Assembly (NCBI GenBank): GCA_905221605.1
Contig: CAJNDS010000891.1
Coordinates: 678,288 to 742,287, forward strand
DNA length: 64,000 nt
DNA from: Symbiodinium natans
Lineage: Eukaryota > Sar > Dinophyceae > Suessiales > Symbiodiniaceae
Direction: 5' to 3'
Position numbers and translations under genes: made by a program
Part shown: piece after piece, positions 19,146 through 29,752 of the stretch
Numbering within the stretch: the first letter of the stretch is position 1
How the letters are laid out: the number at the start of each line of letters is the position of its first letter
The notes under the pieces: generated by a model
The model's input: only the letters and a program-made list of their open reading frames with translations
What the model was told of the DNA's origin: nothing
Databases searched by the model: none

Positions 19146-19276
19146 TTGGGATGTTCCCCCTTATACTTAGGGTTTAGGGTTTAGGGTTTAGGGTTTAGGG
19201 TTTAGGGTTTACCGGGGGTGCTAGAATCTAGTATAATCCCTACTAAGGACTGTTAGTGCTTGGGGAACATCCCCAA
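19146..19276. repeat. GGGATGTTCCCCC inverted-repeat element with ITS inside
   Basis: Left arm TTGGGATGTTCCCCCTTATA, right arm TGGGGAACATCCCCAA preceded by TACTAAGGACTGTTAG. In other copies (23,487, 25,878, 32,827) the left arm continues ACTAACAGTCCTTA; here it breaks at TACT and about 45 bp of TTTAGGG units follow before the body resumes. Clear insertion into a pre-existing element. Confidence 0.75.
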
Positions 19277-19599
19277 GTTGTAGGGTTGTAGGGTTTGAGG
19301 ATTTTAGGGCTGTAGGGTTTGAGGTTTTGGGGAGTTCGAGCTGTAGGGGTGCAGGGGTTTGGGGTTTAAGGTTGCAGGGATTTAGGTTGTAGGGTTGTAG
19401 GGGGCTAGGGTTTAAGGGTTTTTGGGTTGAGGGTAGCTTTGCACATTTCAGAGCTTAGCGGAGTCTAGGATACAGGGCTCAGGGGAGTTTAGTTTTTAAT
19501 TAGTGGGGTTTAGGGTTTATGGCTTAGTTCGGGGCAGCAAGGCCCAGGGTTTAAGGGTGGGTTTAGGGGAGTTGGGGGTTTGGGGTTTCGGTGGAGGTG

Positions 19600-20040
19600 C
19601 GTTTCAATCAACCCTGCACCATAACTCGGCATGAATCCCTAAGCCACGTAAGTCTGAAGTCCCGAAGCCCCCAGGCCCCGATGAACCCTGAACCTCTAAC
19701 CCCTAAATCGAGCCTCGCTTTAAGGTCCAACAAAAATGCCACGGACAAAGGCGCCGCTGCTTCCAGGAAGCACCCCAAAAATGCAAGCTTGCGAGCGTTT
19801 GCAAATAAGGAAGGGAGCGCGCCCTTAACATCATTTGCGCGTGTGGGTGAGCCGGCCACTTTGACCACTCGATCCATCTGCCCTGGCCCCGTATGTTTTC
19901 GAGACGGCACTGCTGCCTGTAGACGACCAGTATGCCAGGAAGCACGACCCCGACTGGGTCCCATGCTGGCTAGGAATTACTTCTCAACTGCTTGTCGCGC
20001 CACAAAGGAAACTGCAATGCCTCAGAATCCATGCCGGTTT
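19600..20040 (-). CDS. Possible exon region, frame uncertain
   Basis: About 440 bp of non-repetitive GC-rich DNA between two TTTAGGG blocks. Three frames are long: minus 19,703-19,945 (tryptophan-rich, GRWIEWSKWPAHPHAQ), minus 19,608-19,964, and plus 19,591-20,049. The first reads most like protein, but no splice sites or motif decide. Confidence 0.3.
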
Positions 20041-20834
20041 AGGGTTTAGGGTTTAGGGTTTAGGGTTTAGGGTTTAGGGCTTTTGGGTACCTGTATACCT
20101 AAGACCTTTTAAAAGCGGTTCCTAAAAAGTAGCTTCAGGGCCCACGTACATACGATCCTAGTACATGGGCCCTTCGGGCTGGTGGTCAAGATGCCAACTC
20201 CCCGAACATCTACTTCATGACCCTAAACCCTAAAACCCTAGACCCTAGACCCTAAACCCTAAACCCTAAACCCTAAACCCTAAACCCTAAACCCTAAATG
20301 CTAGTAGCCAGGAATCGCCAGAACTGCAAACCCCTACACCCTCAACATCTAAACTGACCCCAAAGGCCTGAAACCGCAGGAACCATCAATTCTAGCCCAC
20401 CAGGGAGGGTCCCCTTAGTGGTCATCGGGGTTCTGGGCGAACGGCATCTTGAGCAAGAGAACTTGCTGCTCCATCCCCCACAGCCCTAAACAACAAAACC
20501 CCAACATCACGCGTGGGCGCATGTACGATCACAACCTCGAACGAAAGGCCCTTTCACTCAAGTTAGTATACTCTAAACTCTGAAACCTGAGCTTAAACCT
20601 CTACACTAAACGCTGACCCCGAACCCCAAAACCATACCGAGTATCGCGAAACCCTCAACCCGGATCCCCAAGCCCCAAACCCTAAACCCGCCGCCCCAAG
20701 CCCCACGCTTCACGCCCCAAGCCCCAAACCCTAAACCCTAAACCCCAAACCCCAAACGCCACACCCTAAACCCGAAACCCCAAACCCTAAACCCTAAACC
20801 CTAAACCCTAAACCCTAAACCCGAAACCCCCCAA

Positions 20835-20914
20835 CTCTCCCCTGTGCACCCGCCTAGGACCGCCATGCCCGAGGCACTCTGCCTCGGAGGCGCCACAGCA
20901 GTGGTCCTGGCTAA
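20835..20914 (-). CDS. Exon-like island, Cys-containing
   Basis: The minus frame SQDHCCGASEAECLGHGG is open through the island, which sits between a CCCGAAA/CCCTAAA tract and the start of the largest TTTAGGG array. Extracellular-type composition; family unknown. Confidence 0.35.
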
Positions 20915-21850
20915 AGTTTAGGGTTTAGGGTTTAGGGTTTAGGGTTTAGGGTTTAGGGTTTTTAGGGTTTAGGGTTTAGGGTTTAGGGTTTAGGGTTTAG
21001 GGTTTAGGGTTTAGGGTTTAGGGTTTAGGGTTTAGGGTTTAGGGTTTAGGGTTTAGGGTTTAGGGTTTAGGGTTTAGGGTTTATGGTTTAGGGGGTTTAG
21101 GGTTTGGGGTTTGGGGTTTAGGGTTTAGGGTTTAGGGTTTAGGGGGGGTTTAGGGTTTAGGGTTTAGGTTTAGGGTTTAGGGTTTGGGGGGTTTGGGGTT
21201 TAGGGTTTGGGGTTTGGGGTTTAGGGTTTAGGGGTTAGGGGTTAAGGGTTAGGGGTTACGGTTTAGGGTTTAGGGTTTAGGATTTGGGGTTTAGGGCTTA
21301 GGGTTCAGGGTTGAGGGTTTAGGGTTTGGGGTTTAGGGTTTAGGGTTTAGGGTTTAGGGTTTAAGGGTTAGGGGTTACGGTTTAGGGTTTAGGGTTTAGG
21401 GGTTAGGGGTTCGGGGTTAAGGGGTTAAGGGGTTAGGGGGTTAGAGTTTAGGGTTAGGGTTTAAGGTTTAGGGTTCAGGGTTCAGGGTTCAGGGTTTAGG
21501 GTTTAGGGTTAGGGTTTAGGGTTTAGGGTTTAGGGTTTAGGGTTCAGGGTTCAGGGTTCAGGGTTCAGGGTTTAGGGTTTAGGGTTTAGGGTTTAGGGTT
21601 CAGGGTTCAGGGTTTAGGGTTTAGGGTTAGGGTTTAGGGTTTAGGGTTTAGGGTTTAGGGTTCACGGTTCAGGGTTCAGGGTTTAGGGTTTAAGGTTTAG
21701 GGTTTGGGGTTAAGGGTTTAGGGTTTGGGGTTTTGGGTTTAGGATTGGGGTTCAGGGTTTAGGGTTTGGGGTTTAGGGTTTGGGGTTTGGGGTTTAGGGT
21801 TTAGGGTTAAGGGTTTGGGGTTGAGGGTTAAGGGTTTGGGGTTTAGGGGG
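20914..21850 (+). repeat. Largest ITS block, about 930 bp
   Basis: Begins with roughly 20 perfect TTTAGGG units (20,917-21,080), then degenerates through sub-blocks dominated by TTTGGGG, GGGGTTA, TTCAGGG and TTTAAGGG. The segment with repeated TTCAGGG at about 21,475-21,560 recurs at 21,600-21,690 with the same layout, an internal duplication. A former extended telomeric tract or repeatedly amplified insert; not a chromosome end, since unique DNA continues on both sides. Confidence 0.9.
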
Positions 21851-21889
21851 CTTTGGGCCTAGGGCTAAGGGTTTTGAAGTCTCTTTGGG

Positions 21890-22560
21890 GGGGGGGGGTT
21901 AGGGTTGAGAGGGGTGTCTCGGGCTTCTGCGGTTTGGCGTTTCAAGGGTTTATAGGGTTTGGGGCTTAGGGTCTCGGTAGTTACATGGCTCGTTCATCTT
22001 GGCAGGTGGGCCGGGATGTGAGATTGTGGGGTTTTGAGGGTTTGAGGGTTTTGAGGGTTTTGAGGGTTTTGAGGGTTTTCGGGGTTTTGAGGGTTTTGAG
22101 GGTCTGAGGGTTTCCGGGTTTGCGGGCCTTGGGCCTGCTGGTATGGCCTACAGCAGTCCTCAGCTCTTTCATTGAAAACTTAGAGACTTAGGGGGCTCGG
22201 GGGGGGGGGGGGGGGCTTTCTAGGTAGGGTTGAGGGCTTGTAGGGTTGAGGCTCTCTAGGGCTCCGAGAGCCCTAATCCACGAAAGCCGCTACAATCTTC
22301 GAACCTGACTTACAGTCTGCATGGCTCGACTGAGAGCCCATGCAGCAGTCTACTGAGCACTAACCCTTTTTGGTTCAAAGGGGCCTATAAGAGAACCTAA
22401 ACCCTAAGCAAAAAGCGGAGAAGGGACCAATCTGGAGAATGCCTGAACCTCGGAACTCGCCTCCCCGTCTGCGCAATCAAGATCCCGCTCGCCTGGAGCA
22501 GAGGCCAGAAGATCCAAGGATCCCTAAACCCTAAACCCTAAACCCTAAACCCTAAACCCC
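21890..22560. other. Spacer with GAGGGTTTT tract
   Basis: A TTGAGGGTTT minisatellite at about 22,030-22,110 encodes a fake KTLKTLKTLK frame. A G run lies at 22,198. The remaining unique DNA to 22,520 has no convincing exon. Confidence 0.5.
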
Positions 22561-23160
22561 AGGGACTCTTACATGGGGGGTCTCCGATATTAGGGGTACC
22601 TTATTGGGGGTCCTTAGTATCAGGGATCCTACTGTCTGGGGGACAATTCTAGGGGTCCCTTATCTTCGCAAACCCCCCCATGGAACCCTTCATCCCTATA
22701 TCCTGAACCCTGAATGCAGTTGGTATGTAGTCCCGTTTGGGCACAAGGTCTCTTCCACTCTATGGGTAATCACAAGAATCCTGGAGGACCTGCAGCAGCT
22801 AAATGCTTGCGTTTCCTAGGTGCCTGTAGCATCGGGGATAGCCCTCTTCGGCATTGTCTCCATGCAGCCGCGAGGCACATGATGGGCGCGTTGCCTGCAG
22901 CAGGACCCAAAACCTCAACAGTAAACCCTAAACCCCTAAACCCCTAAACAGTAAACCCTAAACCCTAAACCCTAAACCCTGAACCCTAAACCCTAAACCT
23001 CTAAACAGTAAACCCTAAACCCTAAACCCTAAACCCTAAACCCTAAACCCTAAACCCTAAACCCTAAACCCTAAACTCAAGCAGGGTCTGCTTTGGATGT
23101 GCGAGTCCCTTCCAACCTCGGGTGCACTTGCGGGTTTCCACCCTATAAGTCCTGCAGTGT
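22561..23160. other. Spacer with ITS block
   Basis: Unique sequence (22,561-22,915) with GGGTCC-type repeats; a plus frame at 22,604-22,819 is unsupported. CCCTAAA array at 22,925-23,075 with CTAAACAGTAAACC interruptions repeated three times. Confidence 0.5.
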
Positions 23161-23486
23161 GAACATGGTCTAGTTTAGGGTTTAGGGTTTAGTGTTTAGG
23201 GTTTAGGGTTTAGGGTCTAGGGTCCAGGGTTTAGGGTTTAGGGTTGCAGGCTTAGGGTTTAAGGTTTGGTGTTTAGGGCTTGTTTCGGGTGATCGAGTCC
23301 CCATGCAACCCTCAAACTCCCCGAAGGGATCGTTAATTAACAGCAAGACATGCGCCCTTTAGAGTTGTGTGATGCTCTGAGACCCTTTACCTGAAGTCAC
23401 ATGAGGAACCCAAAGATATGCCTTAAGGCATCTGTATAATCCCTAACTAAGAGGCCTTGGGCTCTTGGGATAGTAAGCGATCTAGG

Positions 23487-23580
23487 TTGGGATGTTCCCC
23501 CTTATGCTAACAGCGGGATGTGAATAGGGGGCACTATAATCCCCATTAAGGACTCTTAGTACAAGGAGGGAACATCCCAA
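23487..23580. repeat. GGGATGTTCCCCC inverted-repeat element
   Basis: A 94-bp copy with arms TTGGGATGTTCCCCCTTATG and GGAGGGAACATCCCAA. No ITS inside, so it serves as an empty-site comparison for the 19,146 copy. Confidence 0.8.
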
Positions 23581-24055
23581 GGTCAAGGATTCAATGACGA
23601 GCCTCAGCGCGGCGAGTCTCTCAACCCTACGAAGGCCCCCTCGGCCACCATGTTTTTACATCGCAGGAAAGGGGTCTACTCCTAAACCCTAAACTCTAAA
23701 CCCTAAACCCTAAACCCTAAACCCTAACCCTAAACCTTCAAGATGTCCTGAGACGCAAAACCTCAAAGCTCCTTGGTCTTTAGCCTGAAGCGCTGAGCCT
23801 TTCCCAGCCCTAAATTACTACCTTTCTATCTACCTATACACTACAGACACTACAGACAGACAGACACACATACAAATGCATACATGAAAAGCTATATATG
23901 GGGGTTGTCCAAAATAGGGGTACTTTTTTTGGGGTAGGGGTCCCTTCAAGGGGATTCTATTCTATTTGGGGTCTAAAAGGGGTACGTACCCCAATTTTGG
24001 GAAATGCCCATACATGTCTATATATATATATATATGTGCACCCTATCATATACAC
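23581..24055. other. Spacer, no gene seen
   Basis: Includes a CCCTAAA block at 23,680-23,733, ACAGACAGACACACATACA simple sequence near 23,850 and a TATATA tract near 24,020. The plus frame 23,898-24,089 is unsupported. Confidence 0.5.
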
Positions 24056-24332
24056 TACTTGGAGGTTCAGGGTACTTTGTAACCGATGATAAGTGTAGTT
24101 ATCCCACATATAAGCCCCTTGAGTCAGCTAACAGGCCTTTATTTGGGTTATAAGTACAGCTAGAATTGGCTTACTAAGTACCATGAACCTCCAAGTAAAC
24201 CCGAAACCTTAAACCCCAACCCTAAACCCTAAACCGTAAACCCGAAACCCTATCGCCCCCTGAACCCTAAACCCCAGTACCTAAACCCTAAACCCTGAAC
24301 CCTAAAACCCTAGTACCATGAACCTCCAAGTA
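24056..24332. repeat. Inverted-repeat element followed by ITS with 21-bp duplication
   Basis: 24,056-24,197 has inverted ends (TACTTGGAGGTTCAGGGTAC and its mirror GTACCATGAACCTCCAAGTA). The last 21 bp, AGTACCATGAACC...AAGTA (24,177-24,197), recur exactly at 24,312-24,332 with a 114-bp CCCTAAA-type tract in between. A related end lies at about 46,890-46,936. Confidence 0.75.
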
Positions 24333-24710
24333 TACCGTGAATTCATTCACGGTGCGTGGACACCGTGCTCGACCACCGACAGTGTTGCAGCAGCTGCCGT
24401 CTGTGCCTGGCGCTAGGGCCTACAGGGTTTAGGGCTTTGCGTTTAGGGAGTAGGGTTTAGGGTTTAGAGGGCGATAGGGTTTAGGGCTTGAGGGGTCAGC
24501 ATTGCGGGGTTTAGCGTTTGGCCCAGGGTTTCTTCAAAGTTTGGTTTGGTATAGCTGCAAAGCGTTCAGGTAATTCAAGATTGCATACCTGTGGACTTAA
24601 ACTCTCTGTACAGGAACTACTTGAAAGCCCAAATGCATCTGTCTTGTTCTCCAGGTGGGGCCCGCCCCAACTATGGCTACCAAGCGACTTATGACCTGAG
24701 TGTTTCAGGC

Positions 24711-24812
24711 TTAGTTGCTGAGTTCATAAGCTCCCCAAAGGTGTACACTTTCAGCTTCAAAGGGATTCTAGTATCCCGAAAAAAGTGTAAAGTGTACTCA
24801 CTCAGCTACTCA
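24711..24812. repeat. MITE-like element, TTAGTAGCTGAGT family
   Basis: About 102 bp with inverted ends TTAGTTGCTGAGT / ACTCAGCTACTCAG and internal AAxGTGTACACTTTC and AAAAGTGTAAAGTG. Copies at 38,020-38,122 and, more worn, at 35,964-36,076. A frame (24,591-24,827) crosses it but is not credible. Confidence 0.75.
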
Positions 24813-24879
24813 GCAGGGCCCTTATGACTCTACTTAACCCTAAACCCTAAACCCCCTAAACCCTAAACCCTGAAGGGGG

Positions 24880-25380
24880 GCGGGCCCCGATAGGGGGCTT
24901 TGGGGATTCGGGCTGGCGTTACTTCTGGATTACGGCCAGGCAGGGCTCGCCCGCTGCTGATGATGGGGCGTAAGGTGTAGAGGGTTGAAGGATTCTAGGG
25001 TCTTGGGGGTTTTAGGGTTTAGGGTTTAGGGCTTAGGGCCTTGGGGTTCAGGTTTTAGGTTTGAGCATTCAAGAACCTTGGCGGCTGTTAACTCAGAGGC
25101 CATTCACTCTAGACCCCCGAGGCCCAAAATACAGACCTTGAGCAGTTTACCCTTGCAACTTGGAACTTCACTCCATTCAGAACTAGAAGCAAGAATCTGA
25201 AGCGTTTGATCTTCCCTTCGGCTTGACATGCACAAGGAAATTGTGTTAACAATAAACAGTTTCAGGTGTGGCCAGTTACCGTTTATGTAAGCTTGATATC
25301 AGCAGAAGAGGGTCTTTATAAGAGAAATATACCCACCTCAAACTGCCCTAGACACAAGTCCCTAAGACCCTACCACCCTA
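24880..25380. other. Unique spacer
   Basis: About 500 bp with one TTTAGGG patch (25,010-25,050). No motif-bearing frame found. Confidence 0.5.
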
Positions 25381-25440
25381 AACCCTAAACCTAACCCAAA
25401 AACCCTAAACCCTGAACCGCTAAACCCTACTTAAACCTAG

Positions 25441-25545
25441 AACCTTCTGTCAAGCACAGGGTGCTGTTGCCGCAGAGGCTGCCATCCATGCACTCGAACT
25501 GATTGTCCTTGCGATCGTTGAGACCTACTACGTTGCCTAGTATCC
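25441..25545 (-). CDS. Exon-like island, Cys-rich
   Basis: One minus frame gives LNDRKDNQFECMDGSLCGNS then TLCLTEG. The spacing of cysteines looks like an extracellular Cys-rich (EGF/Notch-like) segment, without an exact family match. CCCTAAA-type sequence on both sides. Confidence 0.4.
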
Positions 25546-25877
25546 TGGGAATACCCCCAAACCCTAGAGACCCTAAACCCTAAACCCAGTAACCTAAGAC
25601 TACAAAATGCGTGCGCTATTCTATTTCGGCTTAGCTGGCATCCCAACCCTGAGAAAAAGAAGGGACCCTGAACCACCTCAACTTCCCTTAGGCCCAACAC
25701 TCTCAACCCCTAAAACCTTAAAACCCTCGAAGCCCTAAAGCCCTTAAACCCTTCAACGCCTACGCTCCTCCAGCCATAAAACGCCTTACAAACCCCATAA
25801 GCCCCGGAAGCCCTTAAACCCCTAGAAACCCGAAAGCCCCTTTAGCAACACAAAATGCCTCAACCCGAAAATCCATT

Positions 25878-25980
25878 TTGGGATGTTCCCCCTTTACTAA
25901 CAGTCCTTAATACGAGTAGGGATGATAATGTTAAGGGATACGATCATCCCTACTAAGGACCGTTAGTATCAGGGGAAACA
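25878..25980. repeat. GGGATGTTCCCCC inverted-repeat element, most complete copy
   Basis: Long arms TTGGGATGTTCCCCCTTTAC/TAACAGTCCTTA and TAAGGACCGTTAGTATCAGG flank a short centre with a second nested repeat (GGGATGAT ... ATCATCCC). Useful as the family reference. No ITS inside, though one begins within about 10 bp to the right. Confidence 0.8.
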
Positions 25981-26061
25981 TACACTAAACCCTAAACCCT
26001 AAACCCTAAACCCTAAACCCTAAACCCTACACACTAAACCCCTTTGAGGGGGCTAAACCCT

Positions 26062-26148
26062 AAGGTCGAGGGTCCACTTGCGAGTGGGTGAGCCACTTGC
26101 AGGCCGGCGGGGTGACCACTGTCTGGGCCAGGGATGCGAAGTCGCTGC
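26062..26148 (-). CDS. Exon-like island, hypothetical
   Basis: After an ACCCAG/G acceptor the minus frame reads SDFASLAQTVVTPPACKWLT and stays open to the CCCTAAG edge. Protein-like; family unknown. C-strand left, G-strand right. Confidence 0.4.
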
Positions 26149-26514
26149 CTGGGTTTAGGGTTTAGGGTTTAGGGTTTAGGGTTCAGCATCTCAAGTCCAA
26201 GCATTCACTAGTCAAGCAGCTTGTCAAGCGTTGGAAAAAACCCCACCCACCCAAGACACCCATAACATTGAAAAAATATAAAGTTCACTCAATACTTTCC
26301 CGGTGGGCTTAAAGCTCAAAGTCCAGTTGGCCCAAAACCCGAAATCTAAGGCCCACAATAGACCCCTAAACCCTATGCCCCAAATCCTAGGGCCTTAACC
26401 CCTAAAACCTATGGCTTAGGAGCTTCAAAAGGGGTTCCCAGGAATAAACCCTAAGCCCCAAACCCTACAGCCCTAAACCCTATACCCCAAACCCTAAGAG
26501 CCGTTTAGGACCCC

Positions 26515-27590
26515 CCCGGGTGGAAAAAAACCATTTGCCGACGAAGGGAGTCAGGGTTTAGGGCCCCCCCCCGGGTGGAAAAAAAACCATTTGCCGACGA
26601 AGGGGGTCAGGGTTTAGGGTCCCCCCGGTGGAGAAAAACCATTTGCCGACGAAGGGGGTCAGGGTTTAGGGCCGCCCCCGGGTGGAAAAAAACCATTTGC
26701 CGACGAAGGGGGTCAGGGTTTAGGGCCCCCCCGGTGGAAAAAAACCATTTGCCGACGAAGGGGGTCAGGGTTTAGGGCCCCCCCGGTGGAGAAAAACCAT
26801 TTGCCGACGAAGGGGGTCAGGGTTTAGGGCCCTCCCGGGTGGAAAAAAACCATTTGCCCGACGAAGGGGGTCAGGGTTTAGGGCCACCCCCGGGTGGAAA
26901 AAAACCATTTGCCGACGAAGGGGGTCAGGGTTTAGGGCCCCCCCCCGGGTGGAAAAAAACCATTTGCCGACGAAGGGGGTCAGGGTTTAGGGCCCCCCCC
27001 GGTGGAAAAAAACCATTTGCCGACGAAGGGGGTCCCCCCCCGGGTGGAAAAAAACCATTTGCCGACGAAGGGGGTCAGGGTTTAGGGCCCCCCCCCGGGT
27101 GGAAAAAAACCATTTGCCGACGAAGGGGGTCAGGGTTTAGGGCCCCCCCGGGTGGAAAAAAACCATTTGCCGACGAAGGGGGTCAGGGTTTAGGGCCCCC
27201 CCCGTGGAAAAAAACCATTTGCCGACGAAGGGGGTCAGGGTTTAGGGCCCCCCCCCCCGGTTTTGGTCAAAAATCCACAAAACAGGAGGCCACCCAGAAC
27301 CGTCGATTTCAATACTAAAAAATCGCATTTTGAACTGGGGCCGGGGCCGATCCTGGGGTCCCCCTCATTTGGGCCCCCCCGGGTGGAAAAAAACCATTTG
27401 CCGACGAAGGGGGTCAGGGTTTAGGGTTCCCCCGGGTGGAAGAAAACCATTTGCCGACGAAGGGGGTCAGGGTTTAGGGCCCCCCCCGGGTGGAAAAAAA
27501 CCATTTGCCGCCGAAGGGGGTCAGGGTTTAGGGCCCCCCCCCCCCCCCCCCGGGTGGAAAAAAAACCATTTGCCGACGAAGGTCATTAGG
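26515..27590 (+). repeat. Minisatellite of about 55 bp, 18 units, containing a telomere-like core
   Basis: Unit: C run, GGGTGGAAAAAAACCATTTG, CCGACGAAGGGGGTCAGGGT, TTAGGGC. Fourteen units at 26,515-27,258, a 120-bp unique interruption (27,259-27,378), then four more. Unit length varies mainly in the C and A runs. Each unit includes GGGTTTAGGG. In-frame translations (KKPFADEGGQGLGPPP) are repeat artefacts. One unit at 27,033 lacks the GGGTTTAGGG part, and C runs up to 18 nt occur. Confidence 0.9.
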
Positions 27591-27599
27591 GTTTAAATA

Positions 27600-27900
27600 T
27601 ACATAGTAAGAGAGGGTTTAGGGTTTAGGGTTTAGGGTTTAGGGTTTAGGGTTTAGGGTTTAGGGTCGCTGCCTGGGGAGGGGTTTGGGGGTTAGGGGGG
27701 TGTGGGCCTGTGGGAGATTTGAGTTTGGGTTTGAATGGATCAGGATCATGGTACCTTTGTTGTGTTATCGATTATTTTTTTGGGGGGGGGAAATGGGCTT
27801 GCGGGCTTGTTTTGGTGTACTGGGGTAGGGTCATTGCACTCCGCAGCCCCCGACAGAACCTAAGTAGATCCAACCCTAAACCCTAAACCCTAAACCGTTA
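27600..27900. other. ITS block and unique spacer
   Basis: TTTAGGG array at 27,614-27,665, then unique G-rich sequence with a G run at 27,782. No gene seen. Confidence 0.55.
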
Positions 27901-27904
27901 ACCT

Positions 27905-27988
27905 CAAGTGCAGCTTCGGATGCTGTAGCTGTCGTCCAGGCACGTCAGCCGCAGCCGGCCAGTGTACTCGGCATCCTCAGCGTTGCTG
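27905..27988 (-). CDS. Exon-like island, possible terminal exon
   Basis: After a GCTGCAG acceptor the minus frame reads SNAEDAEYTGRLRLTCLDDS and ends SIRSCT with a TGA just before a GAG/GTTAAC donor-like site and the CCCTAAA block. Beta-sandwich-like pattern (RLRLTCLDDSY). Possibly a 3'-terminal exon. Confidence 0.4.
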
Positions 27989-28432
27989 CTGCAGCTACAA
28001 GTGGAACGTGCACACGCCCAACATGGCAACGTGGTTGCGCAAAGACTCGTTAAAAGGATCCCTAAACCCTAAACCCTAAACCCTAAACCCTAAACCCTGA
28101 ACCCTAAACCCCACGATAGAGACTCAAGGCTCAGGGTTCGCAGTACGGGATGGACATTTGGGGTTTTGGTCAAAAAAACGGGCACCCTAAACCCGACCTC
28201 AACCCTAAACCCCAATCCCTAAGCCCTAAGAAACCCTAAACCCGAAACCCAAAACCTTTAAACCCTAAAACCCGAAACCTTACACCCTAAACCCTAAACC
28301 CTAAAACCCTAAGCCGCAAAAGCTCCAAGCCCATCTGAGGGCCGCGCTGGCAGCAACGACTCCGCCTACACGGCAACTCTGGGTGCTTCAGCTTTTTGGC
28401 GATGTGTTTGAGGGTTCTCTAAATTCTAGGGT

Positions 28433-28560
28433 TCTTAAGGGAGGGGGTTTAGGGTTTAGGGTTTAGGGTTTAGGGTTTAGGGTTCAAGGGGAGTATGTAA
28501 CCCAAGGTTCCCCACTATTCCCTAAGGCTCCCTAAGCTTTTCTAGGCACCTACCCCCAAT
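28433..28560 (+). repeat. Second copy of the 8.3-kb element, with its own ITS
   Basis: Matches 8,333-8,560 (GTTCTTAAGGGAGGGGG, TAACCCAAGGTTCCCCA, CCTAAGGCTCCCTA). A TTTAGGG array (about 28,446-28,483) separates GGGAGGGGG from TTCAAGGGG; in the 8.3-kb copy these are adjacent. Each copy is thus the empty-site control for the other. Confidence 0.75.
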
Positions 28561-29100
28561 GAACTCCCATCCCTTACGAACCCTATGATTAATTATAAGC
28601 CTAAACCCCAAACCCCAACCCTCAATTTCTGGCATCCTTGAGGGACGCGGGGCGGCATCCCAATGCTCAATACTATTCCGGCCCTCAGAGCACACAGAGC
28701 AGAGCTTGCCTAAGGTTTCAGGGGTGCCTCCCCTAGTTGCATTGTGCATGTACACAAATATGTGTAAGTAATTAGATCCCACACCTGCAACTTGGGGTCT
28801 AGAGTTAGGTTAAGGGAATAGGGTTTAGGGTTTAGGGTTTAGGGTTTAGGGTTTAGGGTTTAGGGTCTCGAGTTAGGTTAAGGGATTTGGGTTGAGTGTT
28901 CGGGGTGAGGTATGGTGAGGCTCTCTGCTTTATACTGCCAGCCACTACAATGTCCAGCTGTTGGCAGAATGCCTGCTTCAGTGTAGGCCCGGTTGAAGAC
29001 TCTTAATTACTATACGACCCTAAACCCTAAACCCTTGGCCCTTAACCCTAAACCCAAACCCCAAACCCTAAACCCTAAACCCTAAACCGGGGAGGAAGCA
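28561..29100. other. Spacer with ITS blocks
   Basis: Unique 28,561-28,800 (a minus frame here has no motif), TTTAGGG array 28,818-28,865, unique to 29,010, then CCCTAAA-like units to 29,088. Confidence 0.5.
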
Positions 29101-29113
29101 TCCCAAAGTTTAT

Positions 29114-29189
29114 GGCCAGACCCCGACTCCCCCGAGCCTGGCATTGCCTCTCCGAGAGGCTGCCACTGGCGCAGCTCCCCATTCGAGCC
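29114..29189 (-). CDS. Exon-like island, hypothetical
   Basis: GCCGGCAG acceptor, then minus frame GSNGELRQWQPLGEAMPGSG, open to the edge. CCCTAAA-type repeats lie left and right. Family unknown. Confidence 0.4.
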
Positions 29190-29344
29190 CTGCCGGCAAA
29201 ACAAGAGCGCAAAACAACGTAGCCCTGAACACTAAACCCTAAACCCTAAACCCTGAACCCTGAACCCTAAACCCCAAACCCTAACCCTGAACCCTCAACC
29301 CTGAACCCTAACCCTCAACCCCGTGGGGGGGGGGGGGGGGGGGG

Positions 29345-29430
29345 GCCTCAGCACTTCTCAAGTTGGTGTTCGCAGTGTTTGCGGCTGTGGGAAGCGGGTC
29401 GTCTTGGGAATGCAGCCGCCGACTACGAGG
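29345..29430 (-). CDS. Exon-like island, hypothetical
   Basis: The minus frame VSENLVVGGCIPKTTRFPQP is open for about 27 codons to a TGA, next to a 20-nt G run on the left and TTTAGGG on the right. No family recognised. Confidence 0.3.
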
Positions 29431-29596
29431 TTCTCTGAAACGTATAGAGGGTTTAGGGTTTAGGGTTTAGGGTTTAGGGTTTATATAGGGTTTAGGGTTT
29501 AGGGTGCAGGGTTTAGGGTTGAGAGGCTCTGTTTAAAAGAAGTCTATCTTGGGTTGATGTCGGGGCTACGTAAGGCTTAGGTGTTTGCCGCGAGAA

Positions 29597-29598
29597 TG

Positions 29599-29683
<85 letters not shown>

Positions 29684-29696
29684 GTGTATATGTATG

Positions 29697-29751
<55 letters not shown>

Positions 29752-29752
29752 A
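29597..29752 (+). repeat. TATGTA microsatellite
   Basis: About 26 units of a 6-mer TATGTA with two TGTGTA variants near 29,684 and 29,696. All four long frames across it (YV or HI repeats) are artefacts. Confidence 0.95.

Noticed and set aside
20914-21850. Chromosome end (true telomere)
   Set aside because: The array is internal, degenerate after about 170 bp, and unique sequence follows on both sides; dozens of similar arrays of both orientations occur in the window.
21981-22172. Minus frame with KTLKTLKTLK
   Set aside because: Translation of a GAGGGTTTT-type minisatellite.
24591-24827. Plus frame of 78 codons
   Set aside because: Its C-terminal half lies in a dispersed MITE-like element whose other copies are not in the same frame.
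26515-27590. CRISPR array
   Set aside because: The repeat is head-to-tail without variable spacers; it is a minisatellite.
26575-27596. Three plus-strand frames with KKPFADEGGQGLG repeats
   Set aside because: The minisatellite unit read in frame; unit length changes with C and A runs break the frame, and no non-repeat domain is present.
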